Shown: positions 43,889-56,189 of the stretch, piece after piece | Position numbering within the stretch: position 1 is the first letter of the stretch | Layout: every line of letters begins with the position of its first letter | NCBI GenBank assembly: GCA_002633005.1 | Contig: NMRA01000347.1 | Span: 343,311-405,310, forward strand | DNA: 62,000 nucleotides | Direction of reading: 5' to 3' | Source: Phoronis australis | Lineage: Eukaryota; Phoronida; Phoronidae | Program-made: the position numbers and the translations under genes | Notes under the pieces: model-generated | Seen by the model: the letters and a program-made list of their open reading frames with translations, nothing else | What the model was told of the DNA's origin: nothing | Database searches by the model: none

Positions 43889-46800
43889 GGGTCTAGTAGC
43901 CATTCCGCCAGATGCCGCTGTGACCCTACTTTTGGAAGCCAATGGTGCATTAACGGTTGAGAGCACGAGGAATGGTTGAAATCACCAAAATCAGCGCTTA
44001 GTATCCTAATGATGCGAAATCGTAATCAGTGAGAAATTATTTAGAATCGCTTCGCCAGTCAAAACGGTGTTTTTATGACGCGTTATCGTACACACTCTGA
44101 AGGTCTATCAATCTTTGTATCCACGTCAATCATCCAGGCGGTGACCAGGGCCCAGGACATAGTCTTTCTATTCCGACATTATTTTTGGCATATTCTAGCA
44201 AGATCCACATGCATTGTCGAAATTGGAAATACAATATCATAAAACAATCAGATGTAGCTAGCTTGAACTCATAAAAATTGTTCCTTAGAAGTATGTTGAT
44301 TTTATATGAGCAAAATGATGATTTATATTAATATTTTTCAGTGAAGTCTTCAGTCATGCACAATAAATAAACCACGGTAGTGTTATACCAAAATATTATT
44401 TAGATATGTTATCATACGAAAATTAAATCAGATAGTTTTAGTCAACTCGAGGTCATACCAAGTTCAAACAATGATAACTTCGAACTTCCCTACTAATAAG
44501 GTCGTCGTTCCATTCTTGTACATCCAGAGTCATGAGACTAAACGGCAAATTAATTGACTTGTGAAACGTAGTAAAGCATGTGAGCGGCAGTTGACTATGA
44601 CTAACAGTATCTTAGACAGACACTAAGCGTCTCTTGATCGTGATTTTTGCCTACGTACACACCGTTCTATGCCAACTTATAATGCAAATGTGGAGGACGC
44701 AGACATTTACAAAAAGAGTTGCACCAGTCACAAAATGCTTCCTTGGTAGCAAATACAGATGTTACATTCTAGTGTGACCATGCTTCATCCGGGTACTGTT
44801 AATCATAAACCAATGATGAGAGTGCTGCTCACTTAATGACCTGCTAGTAGTTACGTCATTATCATGACGCAAGTGTGAGCAGAATAACTGAGAATTTAAA
44901 ACGTTAATAACTTTGGCGATTCCTATCTGCCCACAGGTGAAAAAATATAAAACTTGTCTGCCTTCTCGATGCCTGAAGGTCCCAGAAATCATGCAGTAGA
45001 GATTAGTACATATGTGTTTACACCAAACAATTTATGAGGCAACATCGCAATGGATGTATCAATAAACACACCCACATATGGACATACGTTTTTAACAGAC
45101 ATTTAGAGAAAAATACAAACACTTTAAGGTACAAAGTTTTGGTGATGTTCACGGACTGAATCTTCGTAAGAGTTTATAGTGCTTCACATATTTTGTGTTG
45201 CGGTATCGTGTCCACTGATTTACTGTTTTCAGTCCTTCGACTTAGAACTCTTAATTGCTACGACAATTATCTCAGTGCCCTTAACTCCGGCCACACGAGC
45301 ATGACTTGGATACAGGAGCTGTGGTAATGAGTGGGCCCGGCATGCTTGTGTACTCAATTTCTGAAAGCACACCTAGGCGTACTCTTTAAACTGCAATTGT
45401 AAACCATCAGTTCTGACGATTTTCAATAGATCTAATTGATATTCAAAAACTTTATACCCACCTGGTAGAGATGTTAGTATTTTGACGCCCTAATCAATAA
45501 AATATAATCCCCAGAGCACACATGTACTTGCAAGTAGGCTATGTCACTGGCATTCGCACCCGAGAGCGTCGCTCGCTCTGACTCGGGCCGGTTACGTAAC
45601 GGACGGCTACATGCGTATTGTACTCAGACTTTGTGCTGAAGCGCTTGTCCTCTCGATGACGTTCCTTTTATTTCACCCCCATTCACATTGTAAATACCTT
45701 TTGTCACTTCTGACTGTGTGTCGCTGAACCACCGGGATAGCATTGGGGTTCTGACAAAACTCTCGACAGGACAGTCCCCGCCGAGTCGATGAATGCCAGA
45801 CAGGGCTCCGCGGGACCACTGAATCGTAACGTTTTTATAACATTATGAAGCAGCATTACATACAAAAGGCTAAGATTTAGCTTTTTTGTGGTGTCACGTT
45901 GTGCATGCCTCTTAACGGCAGGTGATTCAATACTTTTAAACAATGGAGCGATTTCTCTCACCTTTTTCTCTCAAGTCATCATTTTGCTTGTTTTTGGTCT
46001 ATGACACGTTTCCTTATGATGGATTAAATATTTCTTTTATTTATTCTGCGAATTGTATCTGTTGTTAAAACTAACTTCGAATTAATATTGGTTTGACAAG
46101 CCGTAGTAACAATGGTTCACGGTTTTGGTGGCACTGAACAGACCGAAATGTTAAAATCTATGGGTAGGCCAGGCTTGGGGGCATTTTGGTTAGGTATTGT
46201 ATGTAGGCCAAGTAAATTTGGTTTGTTTGTAATTGTGAACATGCTGAGAATTAAAAAAGGCCACATTCTTGGCTGTAGTTGCACTTTTCAAGATGGTGGC
46301 CCCCTGTTGCGGTTGTGCATTGCTGTATAGCAACTGAGAAATTGGCCGCGATTTCAGGTAGCCCTCAAAACTAGTTGGTTGACAGTACTTTTGGACCACA
46401 TTTTTGGAATCGGTAGGAATGTTGCTTTCGGAATCTAATGTTGGCTTTAGTCGAGCATCGGCAGGGAAGTGGTGGTTTTGGGGTGAAAAGTGCCAATTTT
46501 GCATTTTTTGTCCTTATTTTTCAAAGTTTCTGGGCTCATCTGTAGGACTTGTGATGTGAAATGACTCATAACTTTTCTTTATTTGCATGGAGTTTTTGAC
46601 AGAGTGAAGAAAGGGTGAAGAGTCCATTGAAGTGTGTTCTGATAGGCAAATCCCTGTAAGAACTGTTCAGTGCCTCTTTTTCTAGCCATGGCTCTGGTCC
46701 AGATTTGTCTCCCCTGATTCACACTGTTCACTCCGGCGACGCCAAATAAGAGAGACAAGTCCTATACTCCTGAGTAAATTCGGATAACAACCGATTACTC

Positions 46801-48220
46801 TCTATTACTTACTCAACAATGCTAAACACAACTCAGAATAATAGAAACATTTCTACCACGCCCGCTGATGAGACAATATTTGAAATTGTTTTGCTTACAA
46901 CATTTTTAGTGACCGTGCACTTGCAAAGTCGTCCTGTTTTTGTTTTAGGCTACATTTTTGCCAGTTCTACGGTAGGCAAGAGCTACTGATGAATAAAGCA
47001 AATGTTTAAAAGATGATCACTGAACTTTTCCTTATGTTCGCTGGAAAAACACGGAGGATATCACACATCCCGGTAACAGGGCTACTCTGAGAACATAGAC
47101 CCAAAAATACCGAACTCGGGACTGTTAAAAACATACATTCAAGTTCTCCGAAATAAAAGTCTAGCTCTGGTCAACGGGCCATGACGCGCACGATCGACAA
47201 CCTCTAGTTAGTTTCCCATGACGCAGACACAAATCGGAACAGGATTCAATCTCAGTCGACGAAAAACCAGTAAGCTTGCGTTCCCAGTCACACCCGGCTA
47301 GCACATAAGAAAGCAATGTCATATTGAATGTACTTCGTTCATTTCAGATCTGCTTTCCTCATACATGTATATGACCACGGTCAAAAATTCAACTAAACAC
47401 TGAAAAATCTTCAACTCCAACTGGGAATCGAACCACAGGTTTGTGGATTGCCGGTATATATTTATTTGATAAATTTTATTACTGGCCAACATCAGCGTCT
47501 GAATTTACTATGTCCAAATTTCAGATCTCCTACTTTTGCATGTCATCATTACTTCCCCTGAACCATAATAACTGGTGAAACACAAACAACATCAGTGCTG
47601 GATTCTTATTCTAGCGGCTAAAAAGTAACAATATAGAAATACTGCTGCGATACTCACCAAGATCTAAACCAAGCAACAAATATTTTCAGGTTTATGGATA
47701 CCTGGACCGCATTCGCAGCTGACAGGTTGTCCTTTTCCTAACCTGTCTAAACTGAAGGTCAGCTAAACTGCCGTGACGTTATCACTTTTTTGCAAACACC
47801 ACATCGCCATAAAATTCGTTTAATCCCGGTCACGAGTGACAAGCCTGTGTACTCTCGAATAATTTTGATATCGAAACAGCCCGTGAATAAACGAATAGCG
47901 ATGACTGTATAAATATTAGACACACGGGACAGGATTGTAAACCCAATGTCTGTCAGTGCTCGTAAGACACTCCTGGGCCTTCATGTTTGCTGTTTGCTCA
48001 CTGTCGCTAGGTATTGACACAAGCCCTTAGGAAGGCAAAAATTATGGGGGTGGGCACAAACCATTTCGACTTCGCCAAACACGTACCCTCCCCTCGCCAA
48101 ACACGTACCCCCCCCCCCCTTGCCACCACCTCCCCCACCCCCATCCCTCGTTCCCGTGCTCCCGATGCCACCATATTTGTACCGAATCTCCCACGACCCC
48201 CTATAGGTGGGGGGCACAGT
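43889..48220. other. Gene-free stretch
   Basis: No coding homology recognised. A T-arm/B-box-like string (GGTTCGATTCCC on minus, about 47428-47440) is present but no full tRNA can be folded around it. A C-rich run lies at about 48100-48120. Confidence 0.4.
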
Positions 48221-48366
48221 GGCGGATTTAGGGGTGCCCAAGGGGTCATGGCCCCCTAAAATTCTCCCAGATTCCATTTGGCAGTTCGGGGGTGCGAATT
48301 TCTGACGGGTAAATCCCTGGCTAACACTCTGCCCTGCCCCCAACTCAAAATCCTGGATCCGCCACC
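48221..48366 (+). mobile_element. GGCGGAT-end short element, best preserved copy
   Basis: Starts AGTGGCGGATTTAGGGGT and ends CTGGATCCGCCACC, giving inverted ends TGGCGGAT/ATCCGCCA around a body of about 130 bp shared with 13207-13371 and 43031-43184. No coding capacity. Confidence 0.75.
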
Positions 48367-50449
48367 GGGATAATCCCGGGCCGGGATGAAGCCATCAAGA
48401 GTTGAGTAAAAAACCAGAACGGAGAGTAAGAATGGGCCTAAGACCAGTACACGGACCGGTAGCGAGGAGCTGCCTCAAGTAGCTATAGCTGAGATCTAAC
48501 AGTGTGAAATTATGAAATTCGATCCCAATGAACTACAGCTATTTGGTCAGTGGTCAGCTCAGCTCAGCTGTGATTCACTCGAGACAGGCAACTCGATCAT
48601 ACCGGCCGTCGGCGCTAGTAGCTCCAACTAAGGTCAAGATTCGTTTTGTTGTGATTCAGTTTCGGGAAAGCTTCATTTTATTATGGTCATTCTTTGAAGG
48701 ATTTTTATTTTGAAAAGGTAAGGTCCCGAAGACCCTGGTATAGTGCCTTTGGGACTGTTTCAAAATGCCTAGCTGAAACACGAACTGTAGGCCTAGTCCA
48801 GTTTCTGGTGGCTAGGGTGGCTAAGGAAAAGGATTGTGTGTCCCAAAAATGTACACAGATCCTGAACGCCTGGAGTTCAAATTCAGTTCCCGTGGATCGC
48901 TGAGATTCTGGGCGGGCCAACTGCATGGTTACATCTTATTTTTAACTTGCGGGTACGTCAGCCATGACGTGCACGCGAATTACGACAAGCAACCAATTCA
49001 GTTTTGAAGAACAAAAATTCAGCTCAATACTACTGGAAACTAAAAGCACCAAGGAAGTGCAAAGACAACCTATCAAAGCAATGAATTTGATTTTATTTAT
49101 TTAAGGATTTTTAAAACGTTTTTTCTGTCAACGGATTGTGAGACCGAATTTCATCAATGGTCTTTGAGGGTTATTTTAGATATGCAAAAATCGTCTACAA
49201 GTGTACTTTACAATTTGGGGATCGGATTATAGTTTTCCGACTTCAGGCTGCAACTAAATTCACTGAAACATCATCAGTTCTTGCAAGATTAGCTTCTTAT
49301 TGTCAACAATTATTTATGAATCTATCGATTTTCGTAGATTTATAAACAAGTAAATCAGAAATCAACGAAATTGTTTATCAAAACGGAATGTTATAAGCAA
49401 TTTCCGCATGCATCCTTGCAGACTTTTGACGGGTAACCGGGGGAATATAGGAGATGGGGTATTCGTATTAAGGTGTATTTTTGCTCATTTCAGAGGTACC
49501 TATAACAGTTCACGAGGTAAACTTGAACTCCACTGACAAAAAACGCTGAAATCTTTGTTTACGATTGCGAGAGTTCTTTGAGTACCTCCTTTCGACGTGT
49601 ACACGGTCATCACAAATAGTAGCCTATACAGCATGAGTGTTTTCCACATGTGGGAATTCCTTGCTAACAACTCATAGTAACCATCTTCAAAAGAGATACT
49701 TTTCTAGTGATACTACGGGAAACAGTAACATTATTTTATAACTAACCATCGGAAGTCGTCCTTTTGTGTAATTCACAGTGTGGTCTTCACGTTCTTCAAA
49801 ATTAAACCCTTTCGATGACGGCAATCCTACTGTATTTTTCACATTTTTTGGTTGTTTGGGTAGAACGACTGTGCTGTGCACGAATGTTTTGTGTTTTTGT
49901 TGAATTTGGAATCTCAACTTCTATCGTGAATACTTGGCAGTGCCAGATTTACATGTATAGAAGGACAAAGGAACATTTCCCCCCGAACTTGGCTCCACCG
50001 AGAGAGGGCGTCGTCTGAAATGGGACACCTTGAGATGAAAGGCTAAACATCATTAAGCTTGGAAAAAGGAGTGACAGTGCATTACACTGTCGTGTGGTCC
50101 CAAAACGATGCAGGGAGTGAACTCCTTCAACATGAAAGCCGGTTGCAGGATTTCACAAAAAAGGAAAATAGACATTGAGCCCTCTCTCCGTGAGCGGCCC
50201 CATAAGAATCTGTCAATAAAAACACAAAACGGGTGGCCACTTGAATGTCATCAATGGCCTCCTTCAAGGGCGGGGCCCCTGGGTATGAAAACATCTACAT
50301 TTTCAAATATCAGGAAATGCGCAGCAATTGATGTTATCTGTCAGGTGATCAGTTTTTCTCAAGTAATATACAGTTTCAAGAAAAAAATAAAGCGAAAGTT
50401 GTCTGCGTTATCCCTTGCCAGAGAGGGGCCTCTAGAAAAATATAGTTCT
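48367..50449. other. Gene-free stretch
   Basis: No gene, RNA gene or clear repeat recognised. The reading frames are short and lack family resemblance. Confidence 0.4.
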
Positions 50450-51057
50450 GCATTCGCAAAATTGACTTATTGAAGTTAACCATCCACTAAATTAGTACGT
50501 TCCGCAAAAGCTTCACTTTACAAATTTTTTCGATTTTTCGAAATATGTGCTTGCGTTTAGACGACCTGTGCTGCAAAATCGAAGACCATAACACGACAGT
50601 GGCCTGGCCAGAGTCCTCAAAAGGTAAATAATGCACTGATGCAGATTTGTTGAATGTTCTCTTGAATTTTCTCTCTCATCCGTTTTTCGCAGTCTTTCTT
50701 TTCTCGACTGTCCCCGGCACCTCGCCTACATGTATGTCGGTTGCATTCGCAAAACTGACTTATTAAATTTAAAAATTCAGTAAATAAGTACGCTCCGCAA
50801 AAGCTTCGCTTTACAAATTCTCTCGATTTTTCGAAATATATGAATAATTGATTTCGTGCACGTTTTCACGTGCGTTTAGGCGACCTGTGCTGCAAAAGTG
50901 GAGACCCTAACGACAATGTTCCGGTCAGGGTCCTCAAAAGTTAAACCATGCACTGATGCAGAGTTGTTGAATGTTCTCTTAAAATTTCTCTCTAATCCGC
51001 ATTTCTCAGTCTTTCTTTTCTCGACTGTACCCGGCCACGCCTACATGTATGTCGGTT
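50450..51057. repeat. Tandem duplication, unit of about 300 bp
   Basis: 50450-50742 and 50743-51057 are head-to-tail copies (each starting GCATTCGCAAAA and ending CTACATGTATGTCGGTT), differing by substitutions and an insertion in the second copy of about 20 bp (around 50842-50865). Confidence 0.85.
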
Positions 51058-54000
51058 ACCACGGTTTAACCCTGACGCCTCAAAATTTTTTGGGGGCACG
51101 CCCCCCCCCCCGCCCTCCTCCCCCACCGCTCAATCCGACCCTGTGACATTGTTGAAACCTAAATCTATGTTTTGATGGTTTAACCTGCGTAAAGGTTTAT
51201 GTCCTGAATTTATCCAATCAATCCGCTAAGTTACCACGGCTAATCCTACATAGTCGATCCGCGGGTACAAGCCTAGACTCCCGCCTTCCAGTAATTTTCA
51301 CGTACAGACCCGCCTACTGGGCCATAAGCCCATCCCAAATAATCTCGTGGGCTTATACCCGAGTAGCTGATCTTTACCTTGCTTTCACGCCACGTCAAAT
51401 CCCCTCTTCTCTTTGTAGGTGAGGGGCTGGTCATCAGCCTAAAAAGACCCCCAACACAGCGTGTTCATCGAAAGCGCGCCTAAACAATAAGGGACCAAGT
51501 TTTCAGCGTAAGTGGCTGTACTGAATATAGTCGTTACTCGAGTTTGTTGCCACTTTAAGACTATACCAAAGATACTGTATAACTACAATAACTTTGACTA
51601 TACTTCACACGATTGCTGTTCCCTTTCCACCGACCGTAAACGCCAAAGCACACTGATCGACAGAGAGACAATCAGGTAATTATGTGCAAGAACCGCGGCA
51701 GTACGACATTTGATTTTCACCCGACAGGATGAGCCCGTACACGTAACACTTCACCCAAACTTAAAACAGCCAACACCAGCGTGCACGCCTAAACACCTCC
51801 AGGGCCGCATTCCCTAGATCCAAGACAGGTGGTTTGTGTGAAATGCATGACAATATCTCGTGGACTTGCGTGATCTTGCTCTACCGAACGCAGTCCAGTT
51901 AGCTGTCCAGCATCCAGAAAAATCTAGCCAAAACAACCTGTTCTCATTCAAAATACAGGATAATATCTCGCATAATCTCGCATAGCGAGGTTCTAACGTT
52001 TTTGAACTCTACCCAGGCTTGTTGTGGGCTTGACCTTTCATGTATACCTTACATGAATTCCAGGGTGGTTGTGAGCTTGACCCTATAACCTCACATGACC
52101 TCAGCAGTGGTTGTAGGTTGTAATTCATGAATAACCATAGGCTGCTTGACCAATCATAACACAGTATTCTTGGCTACGTAATCCATTATTGTCCAATCCA
52201 AGAGCATTTCAGATAACTACACAATACTCACATCACACACCCATACTCACAATAATGTACAACAACACAGTCACACAACTGAACCTTAACAGATTTTTCC
52301 TATACCAGTTGCTATGCAACATACAGACAGACCTCTGTCTATCCACTCCCGTTTTAGTGTAAGACAAGGTAATAAGATTTTCAAGCTCAGAGAACACATG
52401 TCTATACAAAGTTGGATACGACAATTGTTCAACGAAACAGGCAATAAACTTGGAGTGATTACACAGAGCTTACAGATGCTGGGCTCCAGTTTGGTGAATA
52501 GACTGGATAACATTCAAATTAAACTACATTTTTGTATGTTATACATTGACAGGAGTCATGACATTTGATCCGGCTACAAACCCAGCACTCTTTAGGCGCA
52601 CTCATCTTATATCAGAATTTTCCTGGGACCTCGACTGAAAATTTCCACGATTATTGTTCGACAACGCAATGACACATGGCTTTGGGAATCTTTGTACTGG
52701 GATCAACGATCGAGATTCGTTTCCATGCATAAAATTCAGTTTAATTCGAATTTTAGCCAAAGTGCTCAACCTCTGCACAGCATTTGTATGAAGCTGAAAC
52801 CCTCAGATACGAGAAGCTGCAGCCCTCCGATACGAGAAGCTGCAGCCCTCCGATACGAGAAGCTGCAGCCCTCCGATACAAGAACGATATAAAATCACTA
52901 AAAATATGACCACATCAATAGTTTCAAGCCTGATTAATAATCTCTCGGACTTTGGAGGTCTTTCTTTCCTATCAGCTAAACAAGACAAACACTCCGAGAG
53001 TTATAAACAAGACGATGACTATCTTTGCCAATAATAAATAGTTGAAAAAGACATGCAATAGGAATGTAGTGGTTACACACTCAAGCGGAGGCTCTTTGAG
53101 TTGAACTATAACTAATATTGACCAACAGGTCTGTATATGCATGAGAAGGCAACCATAACGCCAGTCACTCGCGACAAGAAATTAAATGGTTAACCAAACA
53201 TAAACTGCTTCCCAATCTCTGTCCATGGCGGACATGATGCTATGGTATTGATTCCATGAGCTTAGTCATACAACAGCTACCTTCCTCTAGGCCTTCTCTT
53301 ACAAAACTTAGAAGAAGTTATCATTACACAAAGCACTGCAGACATCAGATCTTGCTTTAAGTTCCTTAATTACACATTACACTGTGTTGCTATTGACAAC
53401 AGTGCAAGCCGCAATACCAACAGGTATACATTATGTATTAATCTCAACCAGAGATTCTACCAACATCCAGGAAATGTACATGTAGTCGCATTCTCCCAGT
53501 TTTCAGGAAAGCAATTGAGCTAGACCACTGCACCTCACACTACACAAGCTTTACTTCAAAAATCCTTGTTTGGCTGTAGACTATGATTAGTGTTATAAGA
53601 TTCAATAGAGTTCAGTGACTGTATGTATTAAGTAGTATTCTGCATTGACATTGCTTAAACACACCAGCACCATCTGCTGTTCGTATTTCACCTCTTTTTG
53701 ATTGTAAATCTGAGCGAAGCCTGCTTTGCATCATGGCCCAGTCGAGGCATCAATGATGCTGCGCTGATCGACTATTAACTTGAGTGTTCCTGCAATGAAA
53801 TGACTGTAAGCTTAGGTGTTGAACTTCGTCAATACTCATTTTAAAACAAAGTAGAAAAGAATTTGGTCTACAAAATAACTTGTCAGCAAAATGTCTTATA
53901 AGATTTTTTTAAAACCACTTTGCAATTCTTCATAACTTTGAAAGTTCCCCGTTTCTAAAAGTTCAGGAACAACTAGATGGTTGACATCAGAACAACCTCA

Positions 54001-54279
54001 ACAACTATTCATACAACAAGGGCTCTTACCCATACGAGGGACCAGACGTAAACAGCAAGACTCTCAACCGAATAACAAGGACCCTAACACAAACAAGAAA
54101 AGCATTAACCCAAATGAAGACAATACTGCAGGGTCCCAACCCAACAATGAGGTCCCTAAAACAACAGAGCCCATAACCCAAACTGAGAATGTCTAACCCA
54201 AAGGAGGTTCCTCAACCAACAATGAGGGCCTAGCCAAAAAAACGAAGACCCTCACTCCAAAACTGTCCGATAATTAAGA
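51058..54279. other. Gene-free stretch with a 23-bp tandem repeat
   Basis: No recognised gene. 52802-52884 holds about 3.6 copies of a 23-bp unit (GATACGAGAAGCTGCAGCCC plus TCC). A hydrophilic reading frame at 53981-54196 rich in N, Q, P and T resembles nothing I know and looks like chance in AC-rich sequence. Confidence 0.45.
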
Positions 54280-55985
54280 TTTGTGTACTAGACAAGAGCC
54301 ACGCAGAGTATTGAAATGCGCCCACGACTGCACCGCAAATGGTGTGCCTCTAGGGTTGCTTATTTATATCATAAAAATGGCCATTAGATGGCTCAGAATA
54401 CCATCCAAAAATGGGAAGGTGTCGTCCTCTCTCAAAATTATTCACCAAATTTTATAAAAATCCATCAAAGAACTCCAAAACACAAAACCAAATGTAAAAA
54501 GAAAACAAACTGCTATTAGGAACCACAGCAGTAGACGAATCCATGCATCTGCTGTCTAGTTAATAGGAATACAAGGCTTGCGCAAAATATTTCAAAAACA
54601 TCTTGCCAACATTTAGGAGATACAGCTGTAGATGCGAACTAGGGGACAACACAGAAGTTGGGACCTGTTAGGAAATCCACGTCAGTCATGCTGTTGCCCG
54701 AAGGAACACAGCTGCCAATTTACATAATGATCCTCAACGCAATTTGGAAGGAGCAGAAGCAAACAAAAATAATTCAAATGGCCATTAATTGGTGCGGAAT
54801 TCGTCGAATCCATCACAAAAAGGAAAGCTGCTGTGTTCTTGGTAATAGAAATTTATCTGCCCAATTTCATGAAAAAGAATCCAGGAACTCTGATGTTACA
54901 GAGGGCATAGCTGTATTTAGATTGGTCTGAAACTGGCCGTCATCTGTTGCCATCTCCACAAGAATACATCTGCTATATTTCAGAAAGATTTTGTAAAGGG
55001 TATAAAAGGAGAGACAGCCACGGAAGCAAAAAATAAAGTTGCCACTAAAGGGGTACAAGAGTAGTTGAACATGTCCGACGATCAACGTCAGCCTCGGTCT
55101 TCTCATCAGGAACACATCTCCAAATTTTCATAATGATCCTTCAAGCAGTTTGATAGTTGGAGAGGGCGACATCAAAAATGTACTTAAACATTGATTAAAA
55201 TGGCTACTGAGATACGCACAATACGTCAAATTCCCTCGAAAATGAAAAGATGTCGTTGTCTCCTTAACAGAAACCTAGTATTCCAAAAATAATAATAAAA
55301 CAGCTGCTTTACGTCCAATCTATCTGAAAAGGGAAATGTGTCGGCTCTTTAATGGAAACCTATAATATAATATGCAATTTCATAAAAATTAGCCAATGAG
55401 CTTCAAAGATATCGAGGACAATGGAAAAAAAAATTGGCACACTGGTAGTTGCACCATCCAAAAGTCATCGGCGTTCGCTGTCAACTTCACATAAATACAC
55501 TTGCCAAATTTAATAAAGATCCTGCAGAGGGTTTGGTAGATACAACCATGAGCAAAAAAAACTGCCACAGAAGAGGTGCCACAGTAGTCAAAATCCTCAC
55601 TCCTCACAGTAAGAATATATTATACGGCAATCATGGTTTCGGTGCTAGAGGGGATAAGACTTGAAAACAGTGAAAAAATACCTCAAATCAATCTGAAAAT
55701 GGGAGGATAGCAACATCTCATTAATAGATGCCTATCTGACAAATTGCATGAAAATACCTTGAGGATCTTTGAAGATACAGACTGAGGTAAACGTAAAAAT
55801 ACTAAAATTGTCACTAGGGGGCACCAGTAATCAGATCTGTCCCAAAGTTGGCTCATGCCGTCCCATCCACAAAAGGAACACGTGTGCAAAATTTCATGAA
55901 CATACATAGAAGGGTTTTGGAGTCAGAGCAGCGGATGCCGGACGGACGCCGGACGGACGGGTGGACAAACAGACAGGAATGACAG
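54280..55985. repeat. Degenerate array of AAATTTCATGAAAA / GGAGATACAGC modules
   Basis: A series of imperfect modules, each with CCAAATTT(C/T)ATGAAAAT, a stretch like GAACTC.AAGATACAG, GCAAACGTAAAAA, CTGCCACTAGGGGGCA and a GTC..C.TC..CATC. word. It ends in a GGACGGACGCCGGACGGACG tail at about 55935-55960. Scattered relatives are at 29937-30080, 31880-32170 and 58690-58940. This is a dispersed repeat of unknown class, not a gene. Confidence 0.6.
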
Positions 55986-56018
55986 CATAATGTGCCCACA
56001 TATAAATATAAAAATTAC

Positions 56019-56189
56019 TTAATAGTAATAGTCATCTGCATTCATAAACAAGTTTCTGACCTCATCAAGTGGTGGCAGGCTATCATCACTTTCATACTCA
56101 TCATCACCATCATCGTCAGAATACCCAGGCTTCTGTATAGTGCAGACTAACTCTGCCAGATCTGTGAACGAGCAGTTGGCAGGCATCAG
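56019..56189 (-). CDS. PNPLA6: PNPLA6/7 last exon, acidic tail and stop
   Basis: Encodes [20 protein letters not shown], then an acidic tail ([12 protein letters not shown]) and [13 protein letters not shown] with TAA at 56021-56019. SFTDLAEIV is the last conserved block of NTE proteins. GAG|GTCAGA at 56062-56057 could be a donor to a further exon, so the true end is less certain than the start. Confidence 0.85.
   Translation of the reverse strand: MMPANCSFTDLAELVCTIQKPGYSDDDGDDEYESDDSLPPLDEVRNLFMNADDYYY

Noticed and set aside
47400-47460. tRNA-like T arm (GGTTCGATTCCC on minus)
   Set aside because: The T stem pairs poorly and no acceptor, D or anticodon arms can be drawn. At most a SINE remnant.
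47981-48343. Pro/Gly-rich overlapping frames
   Set aside because: Produced by a C-rich run and the GGCGGAT-type element; present on both strands at once.
53981-54196. N/Q/P/T-rich frame
   Set aside because: Low-complexity AC-rich sequence without family resemblance or splice context.
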